A stretch of DNA of 64,000 nucleotides, taken from positions 124,001 to 188,000 of the forward strand of contig NZ_JAJGWT010000002.1 in NCBI RefSeq assembly GCF_021390715.1. The letters run 5' to 3'. Shown here piece by piece: positions 45,895 through 55,893 of the stretch. A model generated the notes under the pieces. The model worked only from the letters and a program-made list of their open reading frames with translations. It did no database searches and had not been told where the DNA came from. The DNA is from Tenacibaculum piscium. GTDB lineage: Bacteria; Bacteroidota; Bacteroidia; Flavobacteriales; Flavobacteriaceae. The translations under genes were made by a program, and so were the position numbers. Each line of letters opens with the position of its first letter. The first letter of the stretch is position 1.

Positions 45895-47412
45895 TTAAGA
45901 CAATTTTTCAATCGCATTTTTAATTCTTGCAATCGTATTTTCTTTACCAATTAAAGTCATAATATCAAATAAATCTGGTCCTGCTAATTTTCCTACTAAG
46001 CTTAAACGAAGCGGTTGCATTACCTTTCCAAAACCAATTTCTTTGGATGTTATCCATCCTTTAATTTCGGTTTGTGCGTTTTCTATATTGAATTCTTCAA
46101 TAGTAGAAATTACTGTAATTAATTCTTGCATTAATTCGCCAGTAGTTTCTTTCCATTGTTTTTTAGCTGCTTTTTCATCATATTCTGATGGATTTTCAAA
46201 GAAAAAGTTTGATAATTCCCAAAAATCGGCTACAAATGTAGCACGTTCTTTTATTAATGAAACAATTTTTTGAGTGAAATTTTCATCCGCAGTAATTCCT
46301 TTTTCTTTCAAAATAGGAATATATAAAGCGGTTAATTCTTCGTTTGATTTTGTCTGTAAATATTGCTGATTAAACCAGTTTGTTTTGTCTGGGCTAAATT
46401 TCGCTCCCGATTTACTAACTCTGCTTAAATCAAAAGCTTCCACTAATTCTTCTAATGAAAAAATTTCTTGCTCCGTACCAGGATTCCATCCTAATAAAGC
46501 TAACATATTTATAAAAGCATCGTTAAAATAACCATCTTCTTTATATCCTCTTGAAACATCACCAGTTTGCTCGTTGGTGTATTCTAATGGAAATACAGGG
46601 AATCCTAATTTATCACCATCACGTTTACTTAATTTTCCTTTTCCTACAGGTTTTAAGATTAACGGTAAATGTGCAAATTTTGGCGCTTCCCAATCAAAAG
46701 CACGATATAATAAAATATGTAATGCCATTGATGGTAACCATTCTTCACCACGAATAACATGTGAAATTTCCATTAAATGGTCATCAACAATATTTGCTAA
46801 ATGATAGGTTGGCATTCCATCCGATTTAAACAATACTTTATCATCTAAAACATTGGTATCTATTTTAATTTTCCCACGGATTTCATCCTCAAGTATCAAG
46901 GTTTCATCTTGTGGCGTTTTAAAACGAACAACGTATTTATCACCTGCAGCTAATTTAGCTTCTACTTCTTCTGATGAAAGTGCTAATGAACTGTTTAATT
47001 TTTGACGATTATGCCAATTATAAGTAAACGTTTTTCCGTTTTCTTCATGATTTTTACGATGAGCATCTAACTCTTCAGCAGTATCAAAAGCATAATATGC
47101 CCATCCTTTTTCTAATAAGATATTGGCATATTCTTTATATAATTCTTTACGTTCTGACTGACGATAAGGTCCGAATTTTTCATTATTTCCTGGTCCTTCA
47201 TCAAAAGGAATATTACACCATTTTAAGGCATCAACTATATATTGTTCGGCATTTTTAACATAACGAGTTTGGTCGGTATCTTCGATACGTAACACAAAAG
47301 TTCCGTTATATTTTTTAGCGAATAAATAGTTGAACAAAGCGGTTCTTACACCACCAATATGTAAAGGTCCTGTTGGGCTAGGAGCAAAGCGTACTCTTAC
47401 GTTATCAGTCAT
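45895..47412 (-). CDS. gltX: Glutamyl-tRNA synthetase
   Basis: 505-residue class I aminoacyl-tRNA synthetase that charges tRNA-Glu. Class I motif HIGH appears as PLHIGGVRTALFNYLF (about residue 13) and KMSKS as KLSKRDG (about residue 260). The C-terminal anticodon-binding part is present. The start at ATG 47410-47412 (MTDNVRVRFAPSPTG) is chosen because homologues begin here and because a promoter box at 47433-47440 overlaps the upstream in-frame ATG. Monocistronic with its own terminator. Confidence 0.97.
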   Translation of the reverse strand: MTDNVRVRFAPSPTGPLHIGGVRTALFNYLFAKKYNGTFVLRIEDTDQTRYVKNAEQYIVDALKWCNIPFDEGPGNNEKFGPYRQSERKELYKEYANILLEKGWAYYAFDTAEELDAHRKNHEENGKTFTYNWHNRQKLNSSLALSSEEVEAKLAAGDKYVVRFKTPQDETLILEDEIRGKIKIDTNVLDDKVLFKSDGMPTYHLANIVDDHLMEISHVIRGEEWLPSMALHILLYRAFDWEAPKFAHLPLILKPVGKGKLSKRDGDKLGFPVFPLEYTNEQTGDVSRGYKEDGYFNDAFINMLALLGWNPGTEQEIFSLEELVEAFDLSRVSKSGAKFSPDKTNWFNQQYLQTKSNEELTALYIPILKEKGITADENFTQKIVSLIKERATFVADFWELSNFFFENPSEYDEKAAKKQWKETTGELMQELITVISTIEEFNIENAQTEIKGWITSKEIGFGKVMQPLRLSLVGKLAGPDLFDIMTLIGKENTIARIKNAIEKLS

Positions 47413-47432
47413 TTTTTGTTGATTTGAAGGCA

Positions 47433-47440
47433 CAAATATA
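47433..47440 (-). promoter_or_regulatory. -7 box of gltX
   Basis: On the minus strand TATATTTG, exact match to TAnnTTTG, 21 bp before the chosen start codon; it covers the more upstream in-frame ATG. Confidence 0.55.
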
Positions 47441-47544
47441 GTTGATAATCTAATTTTACTGTAAAATATTATATCTTTAATTAAAAATCACGTGTTATTA
47501 TTATCTGTAAACACGTTTAAAAAATAGTACTTTTATAAACTGAT

Positions 47545-50500
47545 ATGGAGAACTTTAATAACATCGAACAAAAACTACAACAATTTAGTAGAAAATTCTA
47601 CACTAATAAATTGATAAAAGGAAGTATTTTATTTATTTCTTTAGGATTAATATATTTATTTTTCACCTTATTTATAGAGTATTTTTTATGGCTGAAACCC
47701 ACTGCTAGAACCCTATTATTTTGGATATTTATTATTGTTGAATTATTTTTATTTGTTCGATTTATCTGTTTTCCGATTTTTAAAATCATCGGTTTACAAC
47801 AAGGAATTTCTTTTGAAGAAGCATCAAAAATAATAGGAAATCATTTTCCTGAAGTACAAGATAAACTTTTAAATCTGCTTCAATTAAAACAAAATAACAC
47901 TAAATCTGATTTATTAATAGCAAGTATTAATCAAAAATCAGAAGAAATACAACCTATTTCTTTTAACAAAGCAATCGATTTTAAAACTAATATTCGCTAC
48001 TTAAAATATGCTTTAATTCCCTTAATTATTTGGGGATTATTTTTTTTAACAGGTACTTCTCAACAATTATCTGAAAGTTTTAATAGAGTTGTAAATCATT
48101 CGGTTGCTTATAAAGCTCCCGCCGATTTTCACTTTAATATCACCTCAAAAAACTTGACTGTTATAAAAGAAAAAGATATTACTGTGTATGTGCAAACAAC
48201 AGGAAAAGCTATTCCTGAACAAGCAAAAATTCATTTTAATGAACAACAATATTTCTTCAAAAATGAAGGAAATGGTTTGTTTTCTTACACTTTTACACAA
48301 GTACAAAAGCCTGTTGATTTTTATGCAAGTGCAAATGGTATTACTTCGGGTGTCTTTAAAATAGCGGTAATAAATACGCCTTCGATTCAAAATATTTCAT
48401 TGCATTTAACGTATCCGAACTATATCAAAAAGAAAAATGAAATCATTAAAAACACAGGAAATATAATTGTTCCACAAGGAACAATTGTAAAATGGGATGT
48501 TAAAACTTCTGAAACGGATAGCGTTCATTTACTTTCAAATAACAAACGATTTGCTTTTTTAAAGGATAATAAAAATAAATTTCAATTAAAAAAACAGATA
48601 AAAAAAGCAATCAATTATAAAATTACAACGACCAATAAAAATTTAAAAGATTACGAAAAATTACAATTTTCGATTGGAGTTACTAAAGATGAACATCCGA
48701 CAATTAATGTAAAATCTAATATTGATAGTATATCACGTGGAAATGCGCAGTTTGTAGGTCAAATTTCTGATGATTATGGTTTCAAAAAATTAGAATTGGT
48801 TTATTATGATAAAAATAATAATCAACAAAATAAGCAATTCAAAAAAATTAAACTGACTAAAAACACCTTGCAAACTTTCTTTTTTGAATTTCCTGATAGC
48901 TTGAATTTACAAAAAGGTATCGATTACGAACTCTATTTTCAAGTGTTTGATAACGATATTATCAACGGTAGTAAAAAGACTAAAAGTCAGAAATTTTCGT
49001 ATCAACAAAAAACAAAAAATCAAATTGAAACGGAACTTTTACAAGAACAACGTAATCATATTGAAAATTTAGAAAAGTCTTTAAGTAAGCAAAAAGAAGA
49101 TAAAAAATCATTAGAAAAAATTCAATTTGAGCTTCAAAATAAGAAAAATGTAAACTGGAATAATCAGAAAAAAATTGAAAGTTTAATTAAGCGTCAAAAT
49201 CAATATAAAAAAATGATGCAACGACAAACTGATAATTTAAAAGAAAATTTTTCGGAGAAAAAAGAGAAAAATGAAGCCTTACAAGAAAAGAAAGAAGACT
49301 TAAAAAAACGAATTGAAGAGCTTAAAAAATTAGATAAACAACAAAAATTACTAGACGAACTTGAAAAGTTAGCCGAAAAATTAAATAGAGAAGATTTACT
49401 GAAAAAAACTAAAGAATTAGCCGAACAAAACAAACAACAAGAAAAAAGTTTAGAGCGTATTTTAGAAATGACCAAGCGTTTTTATATGGAACAAAAAATG
49501 CAAAAAATAGCTGATAACTTAAAAGATTTATCAAAAAAACAAAAAGATTTAAGTAAAAAAGAAACATCTAAAGAAGCTGATAAAAAAGCTTCCGAAGAAA
49601 AAATAAAAGAAGAACAACAAAAAATAAACAAAGATTTTCAGCAAGTTAAAAAAGAGCTAAACGAACTTAAAAAAGATAATAAAAATTTAAAATCTCCAAT
49701 GGAAATTCCAAAAATGGAAGATTTAGCGAAAAAAACGCAAGAAGAATTAAACAAAGCAAAAGAAAATTTAGAAAAGAAAAACGAACCTGAATCGAAAAAA
49801 AATCAGAAAAAAGCTTCCGAAAAAATGGAAGAGATGGCTCAGAAAATGCAAAAATCAATGCAACAAATGAGCGCAGAATCTGAAGAAGAAAACATGGAAG
49901 GTTTGCGTCAGGTTTTAGAAAATTTAATTATGTTTTCTTTTAACCAAGAAGCCTTAATGACTGTGTTTTCAAAAAGTAATTCTTCACATCCGAACTTCGG
50001 AAAAAACTTACAAAAGCAATTTCAACTTAAAACTTATTTTGAACATATTGATGATAGTTTATTTGTTTTATCGATGAAAAATCCTAAAATATCTTCAAAA
50101 ATTCAAGATCAACTTTCTTTAGCTCATTATAATTTAGATGAATCATTAGAAAATTTTGCCGATAATAAATTTCAAAATGGAATTACAAATCAACGATATA
50201 TAATGACTGCCGCAAATGCCTTAGCCGATATGTTAAGTAGCACGCTTGATGCCATGAAAAACCCAAAACCTGGTAGCGGAAAAGGAAAGGGAAAAGGGAA
50301 ATCTTTTAGCCTTCCTGACATCATTAAAAAGCAAGGTGAATTAATGAAAAAGATGCAAGATGGAATGAAAAAGAAAAAAGGTGGAAAACCTAAAGATGGC
50401 AAAGGAGGTAAAAAGAAAGGAAATAAACCTGGTGAGAAAAAAGGAAGCAAAGAAGGTGAAGGCGAAGGACAAGGCGAAAAATTAAATGGAGAATTGTATC

Positions 50501-50901
50501 AAATTTATAAAGAACAATCGCAATTAAGACAGCAATTAGAAGAAGCTTTAAAACAAGGTAATAACGGAAATGGAAATGCTAAAAAAGCCATAAAAAAAAT
50601 GGAACAATTAGAAAACGACATTTTAGAAAAAGGTTTTACCCAACAAAGCATTGACAGAATGCAACAATTAAACTATCAATTGTTGAAATTAGATAAAGCC
50701 ACTTTTGAACAAAATAAAGATAAACAACGAAAATCTGACGCTAATTTAAAAGAGTTTAATAGTAAATCGGCTAAAGAATTAAAGTTTAAGAAGTTGTTTT
50801 ATAACCAAACAGAAATATTAAATAGACAATCATTACCTTTGCAACCTGATTATAAAAAGAAGGTTCAAGAGTATTTTAGCCTTCCTAAAAGCAACAAATA
50901 A
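47545..50901 (+). CDS. DUF4175 family membrane protein
   Basis: 1118-residue Bacteroidota-type protein. Three membrane segments lie near the N-terminus (about residues 27-47, 55-77 and 152-170), followed by a presumably periplasmic part with strand-rich domains (residues 180-480). From about 485 to 860 it is a very long Lys/Glu/Gln coiled coil with a further helical domain (residues 800-900). A Gly/Lys-rich low-complexity stretch follows (NPKPGSGKGKGKGK and KKKKGGKPKDGKGGKKKG, about residues 908-975). Function is not known; the family is widespread in the phylum. It leads the ybeY-mnmG group, 36 bp before ybeY. Confidence 0.8.
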   Translation: MENFNNIEQKLQQFSRKFYTNKLIKGSILFISLGLIYLFFTLFIEYFLWLKPTARTLLFWIFIIVELFLFVRFICFPIFKIIGLQQGISFEEASKIIGNHFPEVQDKLLNLLQLKQNNTKSDLLIASINQKSEEIQPISFNKAIDFKTNIRYLKYALIPLIIWGLFFLTGTSQQLSESFNRVVNHSVAYKAPADFHFNITSKNLTVIKEKDITVYVQTTGKAIPEQAKIHFNEQQYFFKNEGNGLFSYTFTQVQKPVDFYASANGITSGVFKIAVINTPSIQNISLHLTYPNYIKKKNEIIKNTGNIIVPQGTIVKWDVKTSETDSVHLLSNNKRFAFLKDNKNKFQLKKQIKKAINYKITTTNKNLKDYEKLQFSIGVTKDEHPTINVKSNIDSISRGNAQFVGQISDDYGFKKLELVYYDKNNNQQNKQFKKIKLTKNTLQTFFFEFPDSLNLQKGIDYELYFQVFDNDIINGSKKTKSQKFSYQQKTKNQIETELLQEQRNHIENLEKSLSKQKEDKKSLEKIQFELQNKKNVNWNNQKKIESLIKRQNQYKKMMQRQTDNLKENFSEKKEKNEALQEKKEDLKKRIEELKKLDKQQKLLDELEKLAEKLNREDLLKKTKELAEQNKQQEKSLERILEMTKRFYMEQKMQKIADNLKDLSKKQKDLSKKETSKEADKKASEEKIKEEQQKINKDFQQVKKELNELKKDNKNLKSPMEIPKMEDLAKKTQEELNKAKENLEKKNEPESKKNQKKASEKMEEMAQKMQKSMQQMSAESEEENMEGLRQVLENLIMFSFNQEALMTVFSKSNSSHPNFGKNLQKQFQLKTYFEHIDDSLFVLSMKNPKISSKIQDQLSLAHYNLDESLENFADNKFQNGITNQRYIMTAANALADMLSSTLDAMKNPKPGSGKGKGKGKSFSLPDIIKKQGELMKKMQDGMKKKKGGKPKDGKGGKKKGNKPGEKKGSKEGEGEGQGEKLNGELYQIYKEQSQLRQQLEEALKQGNNGNGNAKKAIKKMEQLENDILEKGFTQQSIDRMQQLNYQLLKLDKATFEQNKDKQRKSDANLKEFNSKSAKELKFKKLFYNQTEILNRQSLPLQPDYKKKVQEYFSLPKSNK

Positions 50902-50937
50902 TACTTAAAAATAGTATTTTTAAACAACTAAAATAAC

Positions 50938-51354
50938 ATGATTGCATTTAATTACGAAACCGATTTTCAACTAAAAAACGAAGAAAAAACGGCACAATGG
51001 ATTTTAAATTGTATCGAAAAAGAAGGTTTCGAATTAGGAGAAATAAACTATGTTTTTTGTGATGATACCTATTTACATAAAATGAATGTGGAGTTTTTAC
51101 AACATGATACCTTAACAGATATTATTAGTTTCGATTATACCTTAGGAAAATTAGTTGGTGGAGATATTTTTATTTCGATTGAAAGAGTAAAAGAAAATGC
51201 AAAAGAGTTTGATGTGTTATTTGAAAACGAATTGCACCGAGTTATTATTCATGGCGTATTACACTACATGAAGTACAAAGATAAAACGGATGAAGAAAAA
51301 CAACTAATGCGTACTAAAGAAAATGATTCTTTAAAACTTTTAAATTTAAACTAA
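50938..51354 (+). CDS. ybeY: Endoribonuclease YbeY, rRNA maturation
   Basis: 138-residue single-strand endoribonuclease for 16S rRNA 3' maturation. The fold markers LNVEFLQHDTLTDIISFDY-like (FLQHDTLTDIISFDY) and HRVIIHGVLHYMKYKDKT are present. The zinc motif normally reads HGxLHLxGYDH; here the first two His are kept (HGVLH) but the third position is Lys-Asp-Lys, which as I remember is common in Bacteroidota. Zinc coordination must then differ. It is 36 bp after the DUF4175 gene and 29 bp before mnmG, so it is in one operon. Confidence 0.9.
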   Translation: MIAFNYETDFQLKNEEKTAQWILNCIEKEGFELGEINYVFCDDTYLHKMNVEFLQHDTLTDIISFDYTLGKLVGGDIFISIERVKENAKEFDVLFENELHRVIIHGVLHYMKYKDKTDEEKQLMRTKENDSLKLLNLN

Positions 51355-51357
51355 AAT

Positions 51358-51373
51358 CGTTCCACATGGAACA
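51358..51373. promoter_or_regulatory. parS-like palindrome before mnmG
   Basis: The 16-mer CGTTCCACATGGAACA matches the known parS form TGTTCCACGTGGAACA at 14 of 16 positions (outer base and one central base differ). ParB binding sites are usually close to the origin, and mnmG/gidA is an origin neighbour in many bacteria. It lies in the 29-bp ybeY-mnmG gap. ParB binding is inference. Confidence 0.4.
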
Positions 51374-51383
51374 GCATTAAAAA

Positions 51384-53261
51384 ATGAGTTTATTTAATAC
51401 AACATACGATGTAATTGTAGTAGGTGGTGGACATGCTGGTAGTGAAGCTGCCGCAGCAAGTGCAAACATGGGAGCGCACACATTACTAATAACAATGAAC
51501 CTTCAAAATATTGCTCAAATGAGCTGTAACCCTGCAATGGGTGGTATTGCGAAAGGACAAATAGTACGAGAAATTGATGCTTTAGGTGGTTACAGCGCCA
51601 TTGTAACCGATAAAACGGCGATTCAATTTAAGATGCTTAACAAATCAAAAGGACCTGCAATGTGGAGTCCTAGAGCGCAATCTGACAGAATGCAATTTGC
51701 AGAATGTTGGAGAAATATGCTTGAAAAAACCGATAATTTAGATTTTTATCAAGATGCCGTTAACGGATTAATTTTTGATGAAAATAAAATTGTTGGCGTA
51801 AAAACAGCCTTAGGTTTAGAAATAAAAGCAAAAACAGTAATTATTACTGCGGGTACTTTTTTAAATGGATTAATCCATATTGGTGAAAAAACATTTGGCG
51901 GTGGTAGAGCTGGTGAAGGTGCTTCAACAGGAATTACTGAAGATTTAGTTGAAAAAGGTTTTGAATCTGGAAGGATGAAAACAGGAACTCCACCAAGAGT
52001 TGATAGTCGTTCTTTAGATTTTTCTAAAATGACAGAACAACCTGGTGATGAAAATCCTGAGAAATTTTCTTACTTACCAATTACTGAAAAATTAACCACA
52101 CAGCGTTCTTGTTATTTAACATATACAAATCAAAAAGTACACGATATTTTACGTGAAGGTTTTGATCGTTCGCCAATGTTTAATGGTAGAATTAAATCGA
52201 CAGGACCAAGATATTGCCCATCGGTAGAAGATAAAATTGATCGTTTTGCTGATAAAGAACGTCATCAGGTTTTTGTTGAACCTGAAGGATGGAACACCGT
52301 AGAAATTTATGTAAACGGATTTTCTACATCATTACCTGAAGATATTCAAGACAAAGCAATTCGACATATTGCAGGTTTTGAAAATGTGAAATTCTTACGT
52401 TTTGGATATGCTATTGAATATGATTTCTTTCAGCCAACGCAATTAAAACACAACTTAGAAACTAAGTTAATTGAAAATTTATTTTTTGCAGGACAAATTA
52501 ACGGAACTACAGGTTACGAAGAAGCAGCTGCACAAGGTTTAATGGCTGGTGTAAATGCAGCTTTAAAAACTCAAAATAAAGAACCTTTTATCTTAAAAAG
52601 AAGTGAAGCTTATATTGGAGTTTTAATTGATGATTTAATTACAAAAGGTACAGAAGAACCTTACAGAATGTTTACTTCTCGTGCTGAATATAGAACTTTA
52701 TTACGACAAGATAATGCTGATTTACGTTTAACAGAAATAGCTTATAATCTTGGTTTAGCATCTAAAGAAAGATTAGACAGAGTAACAAATAAGAGAATTA
52801 AAACAGCCGCTCTTGTTAAATTTGTAGAAAATTTAAGCGTTAAACAAGAAGAGGTAAATCCTATTTTAGAAAGTAAAGGACTTAGTTTAGTTAATCAATC
52901 AGTAAAATTATTTAAAATTGCCACAAGACCGCAATTAACATTTAATGATTTTAGAGTTATTGAAAAACTAGAAAATTATTTACAAGAAAATGATATGGAT
53001 CAAGAAATTATTGAACAAGTTGAAATTCATTTGAAATATTCTGGTTATATTGAAAAGGAAAAAAATAATGCCGATAAATTAAATCGATTAGAAAAAGTTA
53101 AAATTCCTGCTAAATTCGATTTTAATAAAGTTCATTCATTATCGCATGAAGCTAGAGAAAAATTAAACAAAATTCAACCAACTTCAATATCGCAAGCTAG
53201 TAGAATAAGTGGTGTATCACCAAGTGATATTTCCGTTTTATTAGTTTACATGGGAAGATAA
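51384..53261 (+). CDS. mnmG: tRNA uridine 5-carboxymethylaminomethyl modification enzyme
   Basis: 625-residue FAD enzyme that, with MnmE, adds the carboxymethylaminomethyl group to U34 of several tRNAs. The N-terminus VIVVGGGHAGSEAAAASANMG carries the FAD-binding GxGxxG, followed by QMSCNPAMGGIAKGQIVREID, another diagnostic MnmG signature. GTPPRVDSRSL and the C-terminal helical domain that binds MnmE (ending ISVLLVYMGR) are present. Length is normal. Operon partner of ybeY; a hairpin terminator follows. Confidence 0.97.
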   Translation: MSLFNTTYDVIVVGGGHAGSEAAAASANMGAHTLLITMNLQNIAQMSCNPAMGGIAKGQIVREIDALGGYSAIVTDKTAIQFKMLNKSKGPAMWSPRAQSDRMQFAECWRNMLEKTDNLDFYQDAVNGLIFDENKIVGVKTALGLEIKAKTVIITAGTFLNGLIHIGEKTFGGGRAGEGASTGITEDLVEKGFESGRMKTGTPPRVDSRSLDFSKMTEQPGDENPEKFSYLPITEKLTTQRSCYLTYTNQKVHDILREGFDRSPMFNGRIKSTGPRYCPSVEDKIDRFADKERHQVFVEPEGWNTVEIYVNGFSTSLPEDIQDKAIRHIAGFENVKFLRFGYAIEYDFFQPTQLKHNLETKLIENLFFAGQINGTTGYEEAAAQGLMAGVNAALKTQNKEPFILKRSEAYIGVLIDDLITKGTEEPYRMFTSRAEYRTLLRQDNADLRLTEIAYNLGLASKERLDRVTNKRIKTAALVKFVENLSVKQEEVNPILESKGLSLVNQSVKLFKIATRPQLTFNDFRVIEKLENYLQENDMDQEIIEQVEIHLKYSGYIEKEKNNADKLNRLEKVKIPAKFDFNKVHSLSHEAREKLNKIQPTSISQASRISGVSPSDISVLLVYMGR

Positions 53262-53277
53262 TAAAATAAAAATGATA

Positions 53278-53310
53278 AAAAAACGTTCCGTATGGAGCGT
53301 TTTTTTTTAC
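53278..53310 (+). terminator. Terminator of mnmG
   Basis: Arms AAAAACGTTCC and GGAGCGTTTTT (one G-U pair) around a 4-5 nt loop, followed by a T-run; 17 bp after the mnmG stop. Confidence 0.75.
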
Positions 53311-53369
53311 GTATTATTGCAATAATAAAGCATCAATATTTAGCTTAGAACATCATAAAAAATAAAAAA

Positions 53370-54227
53370 TTGGAAACAACAAAAGAGCTTTACAAAAATC
53401 TTACACCATTACTAAATTGTATCGATCATACGGTTTCTGATGAAAGTTACGAAGTAATGTATAACAAGAAATATGATATGCTTGTTACTTCACCTGTTCC
53501 TGAAAATTTAGAAAATTACTATGTAAGTGAAACCTATATTTCACATACTGATAGTAAAAAAACGCTGTTTGATAAAGCCTATCAATTAGTAAAAAATCAT
53601 ACTTTAAAGCAAAAATTAAAATTGATAAATTCTTTTAATTCCGAAGAAAAAACAATTTTAGATATTGGTGCTGGTACTGGTGATTTTTTAAAAGTTTGTA
53701 AAGAAAATAATTGGAAAATATCAGGTGTTGAACCATCAGAAAAAGCTAGAAACTTTGCTTCAAAAAAAAATATTGAGCTTCAAGAAGATATTTCTAACTA
53801 TAAAGGAAAACAATTTGATGTTATTTCTCTTTGGCATGTTTTAGAACATATCCCTAATTTAATTGAATATACAAATCAATTAAAAAAATTATTAAAACCA
53901 AACGGTGTTTTAATTATTGCAGTGCCAAATTATAAAAGTTACGACGCAAAAAAATATAAAGAATTTTGGGCGGCTTATGATGTTCCAAGACATTTATGGC
54001 ATTTCTCGCAAACGGCTATCAAAAAAATATTTGCAACTACTAATATGAAAGTTGTAAAAATACTTCCGATGAAATTTGATGCTTTTTATGTTTCTTTATT
54101 ATCAGAAAAATATAAAAATAATACATCAAAACCAATTAGTGCTTTTTTTACAGGATTAACATCAAATATGAAAGCAAAAAAATCAGGCGAGTATTCTTCT
54201 TTAATTTATTTGATAAAAAACAATTAA
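53370..54227 (+). CDS. Class I SAM-dependent methyltransferase
   Basis: 285 residues starting from TTG at 53370, as no in-frame ATG gives the N-terminus of the family. The SAM-binding motif I is ILDIGAGTGDFLKVCKENN (about residue 94), motif II is GVEPSEKARNFASKK, and motif post-I has ISLWHVLEHIPNLIEY, typical of methyltransferases that modify small molecules or lipid/sugar intermediates. The N-terminal 60 residues include HTVSDESYEVMYNKKYDML, seen in Bacteroidota relatives. Substrate unknown. Monocistronic with a strong terminator. Confidence 0.8.
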   Translation: METTKELYKNLTPLLNCIDHTVSDESYEVMYNKKYDMLVTSPVPENLENYYVSETYISHTDSKKTLFDKAYQLVKNHTLKQKLKLINSFNSEEKTILDIGAGTGDFLKVCKENNWKISGVEPSEKARNFASKKNIELQEDISNYKGKQFDVISLWHVLEHIPNLIEYTNQLKKLLKPNGVLIIAVPNYKSYDAKKYKEFWAAYDVPRHLWHFSQTAIKKIFATTNMKVVKILPMKFDAFYVSLLSEKYKNNTSKPISAFFTGLTSNMKAKKSGEYSSLIYLIKNN

Positions 54228-54301
54228 AATCATTTTAAACTATTTTAAAGTGGTTTTTAATAATCAAAATAAATAAAACATATAATTTACCTAAAAAAAA
54301 C

Positions 54302-54340
54302 AAAACACCTCTTAAATACTTGTTTTAAGAGGTGTTTTTT
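54302..54340. terminator. Bidirectional terminator after the methyltransferase gene
   Basis: Arms AAAACACCTCTTAAA and TTTAAGAGGTGTTTTT around an AT-rich loop, between convergent genes. Confidence 0.85.
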
Positions 54341-54406
54341 ATCAATAAAAATTATTGCTATTTATTTTATCATCAAAAAAAACAATGATAATTTAAATAA
54401 TCAAGC

Positions 54407-54805
54407 TTAATTACTTAGTAAATGCATTCCTAAAACTGTTACGATAAAATAAACTGCTAACGACATTGCTCCAGCATAATCTTTAGCCAATCGCTGTCCT
54501 ATTAAAAGAAAAATTAAACAGAGTGCCGAAATTTGAACTCCTAATAATGCTAAATTAGCATCGTTCATTGTTATCAAATTAAAAATTCCGATAAACATAA
54601 AAGCTCCTGCAATTAATTCCATCACTAAAATTACCATCAATAAAAGTGGTACTGAATTTTTTAAAGGCGAATCTTTAAAATGTTCTTTGATAAAAGCAAC
54701 ATTTCCACTCCAATCAGAAACCTTATCAATACCCGATTGTAAAAAAGTAACGATTAAAAAAAGTAAAATTAAAATAGCTGTTCCGTGTTGTTGAATAATT
54801 TCCAT
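54407..54805 (-). CDS. DoxX-like membrane protein
   Basis: 132-residue protein with four hydrophobic helices (about residues 10-28, 52-75, 82-103 and 108-130). The order and the early SGIDKVSDW segment, a helix-start with an Asp-Lys-like pair, are similar to DoxX-family proteins of Bacteroidota. These are found in quinone-linked redox systems, but the biochemical role is not known here. It is alone on the minus strand between the methyltransferase and SPFH genes. Confidence 0.65.
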   Translation of the reverse strand: MEIIQQHGTAILILLFLIVTFLQSGIDKVSDWSGNVAFIKEHFKDSPLKNSVPLLLMVILVMELIAGAFMFIGIFNLITMNDANLALLGVQISALCLIFLLIGQRLAKDYAGAMSLAVYFIVTVLGMHLLSN

Positions 54806-54936
54806 ATAATTGATTTTTAAATTATTTTTGAATAAAAAATTTGTAACAAAACTAAAGAAAAACCTCCTATAAGTATCTATTATAAATAGTATCTTTAACC
54901 AATGCTTAAAAATTACTAACTAAAAAAATTAAAACT

Positions 54937-55875
54937 ATGTTTAATTATTTGTATCCAATAATAATTATTGGACTATTTATTTTCTTCAAATCATTTTTTA
55001 CCGTCAAACAACAATCTGCGGCAATCCTTGAACGTTTTGGTAAATTTCACAGAATTTGTCAATCAGGTTTGCATTTAAAAATTCCTTTAGTTGATAAAAT
55101 TTCAGGAAAACTAAGTTTAAAAATTCAGCAATTAGATGTAATTATTGAAACAAAAACCTTAGATAATGTTTTTGTAAAACTAAAAGTATCTGTTCAATAT
55201 AAGGTTATAAAAGAAAAAGTCTATGATTCATTTTATAAATTAGATTATCCTCACGATCAAATTACTTCGTATGTATTTGATGTAGTTCGTGCCGAAGTTC
55301 CTAAAATGATTTTAGACGATGTTTTCTTAAAAAAAGATGATATAGCCATTGCTGTAAAATCAGAATTAAATGAAGCAATGATGACTTACGGATATGATAT
55401 CATTAAAACATTAGTTACCGATATTGATCCTGATGCGCAAGTAAAAGAAGCTATGAACCGTATTAATGCTGCTGATAGAGAAAAAACAGCTGCTCAATAT
55501 GAAGGTGATGCACAACGTATTTTAATTGTTGAAAGAGCCAAAGCTGAAGCAGAAAGTAAACGTTTACAAGGAAAAGGAATTGCTGATCAGCGTAGAGAAA
55601 TTGCACGTGGTTTAGAAGAATCAGTAGAGGTTTTAAATAGAGCAGGAATTAACTCACAAGAAGCATCTGCATTAATTGTAATTACACAACATTACGATAC
55701 CTTACAATCTATTGGTGCTGATACCAATAGTAACCTGATTTTACTTCCAAACAATCCGAATGCAGCAAGTTCTATGTTAAATGATATGGTCGCTAGTTTT
55801 GCAGCTACCAATCAAATAGGGGAAAGTATGAAGGAAAACAAAAAACAACTAGAAGAAAAAAATAAATCAAAATAA
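54937..55875 (+). CDS. SPFH/Band 7 family membrane-scaffold protein
   Basis: 312 residues: one N-terminal membrane helix (YLYPIIIIGLFIFFKSFF, residues 4-21), then an SPFH domain (VKQQSAAILERFGKFHRIC through about residue 190, including YSFYKLDYPHDQITSYVFDVVRAEVPKM-like VFDVVRAEVPKM and MTYGYDIIKTLVTDIDPD), then a coiled coil (AMNRINAADREKTAAQYEGDAQ). It resembles the prokaryotic stomatin-like group that organises membrane microdomains or regulates proteases. A YbjQ-family gene follows by 18 bp, so they may be co-transcribed. Confidence 0.88.
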   Translation: MFNYLYPIIIIGLFIFFKSFFTVKQQSAAILERFGKFHRICQSGLHLKIPLVDKISGKLSLKIQQLDVIIETKTLDNVFVKLKVSVQYKVIKEKVYDSFYKLDYPHDQITSYVFDVVRAEVPKMILDDVFLKKDDIAIAVKSELNEAMMTYGYDIIKTLVTDIDPDAQVKEAMNRINAADREKTAAQYEGDAQRILIVERAKAEAESKRLQGKGIADQRREIARGLEESVEVLNRAGINSQEASALIVITQHYDTLQSIGADTNSNLILLPNNPNAASSMLNDMVASFAATNQIGESMKENKKQLEEKNKSK

Positions 55876-55893
55876 ATTAAGTAAAAATATAGT

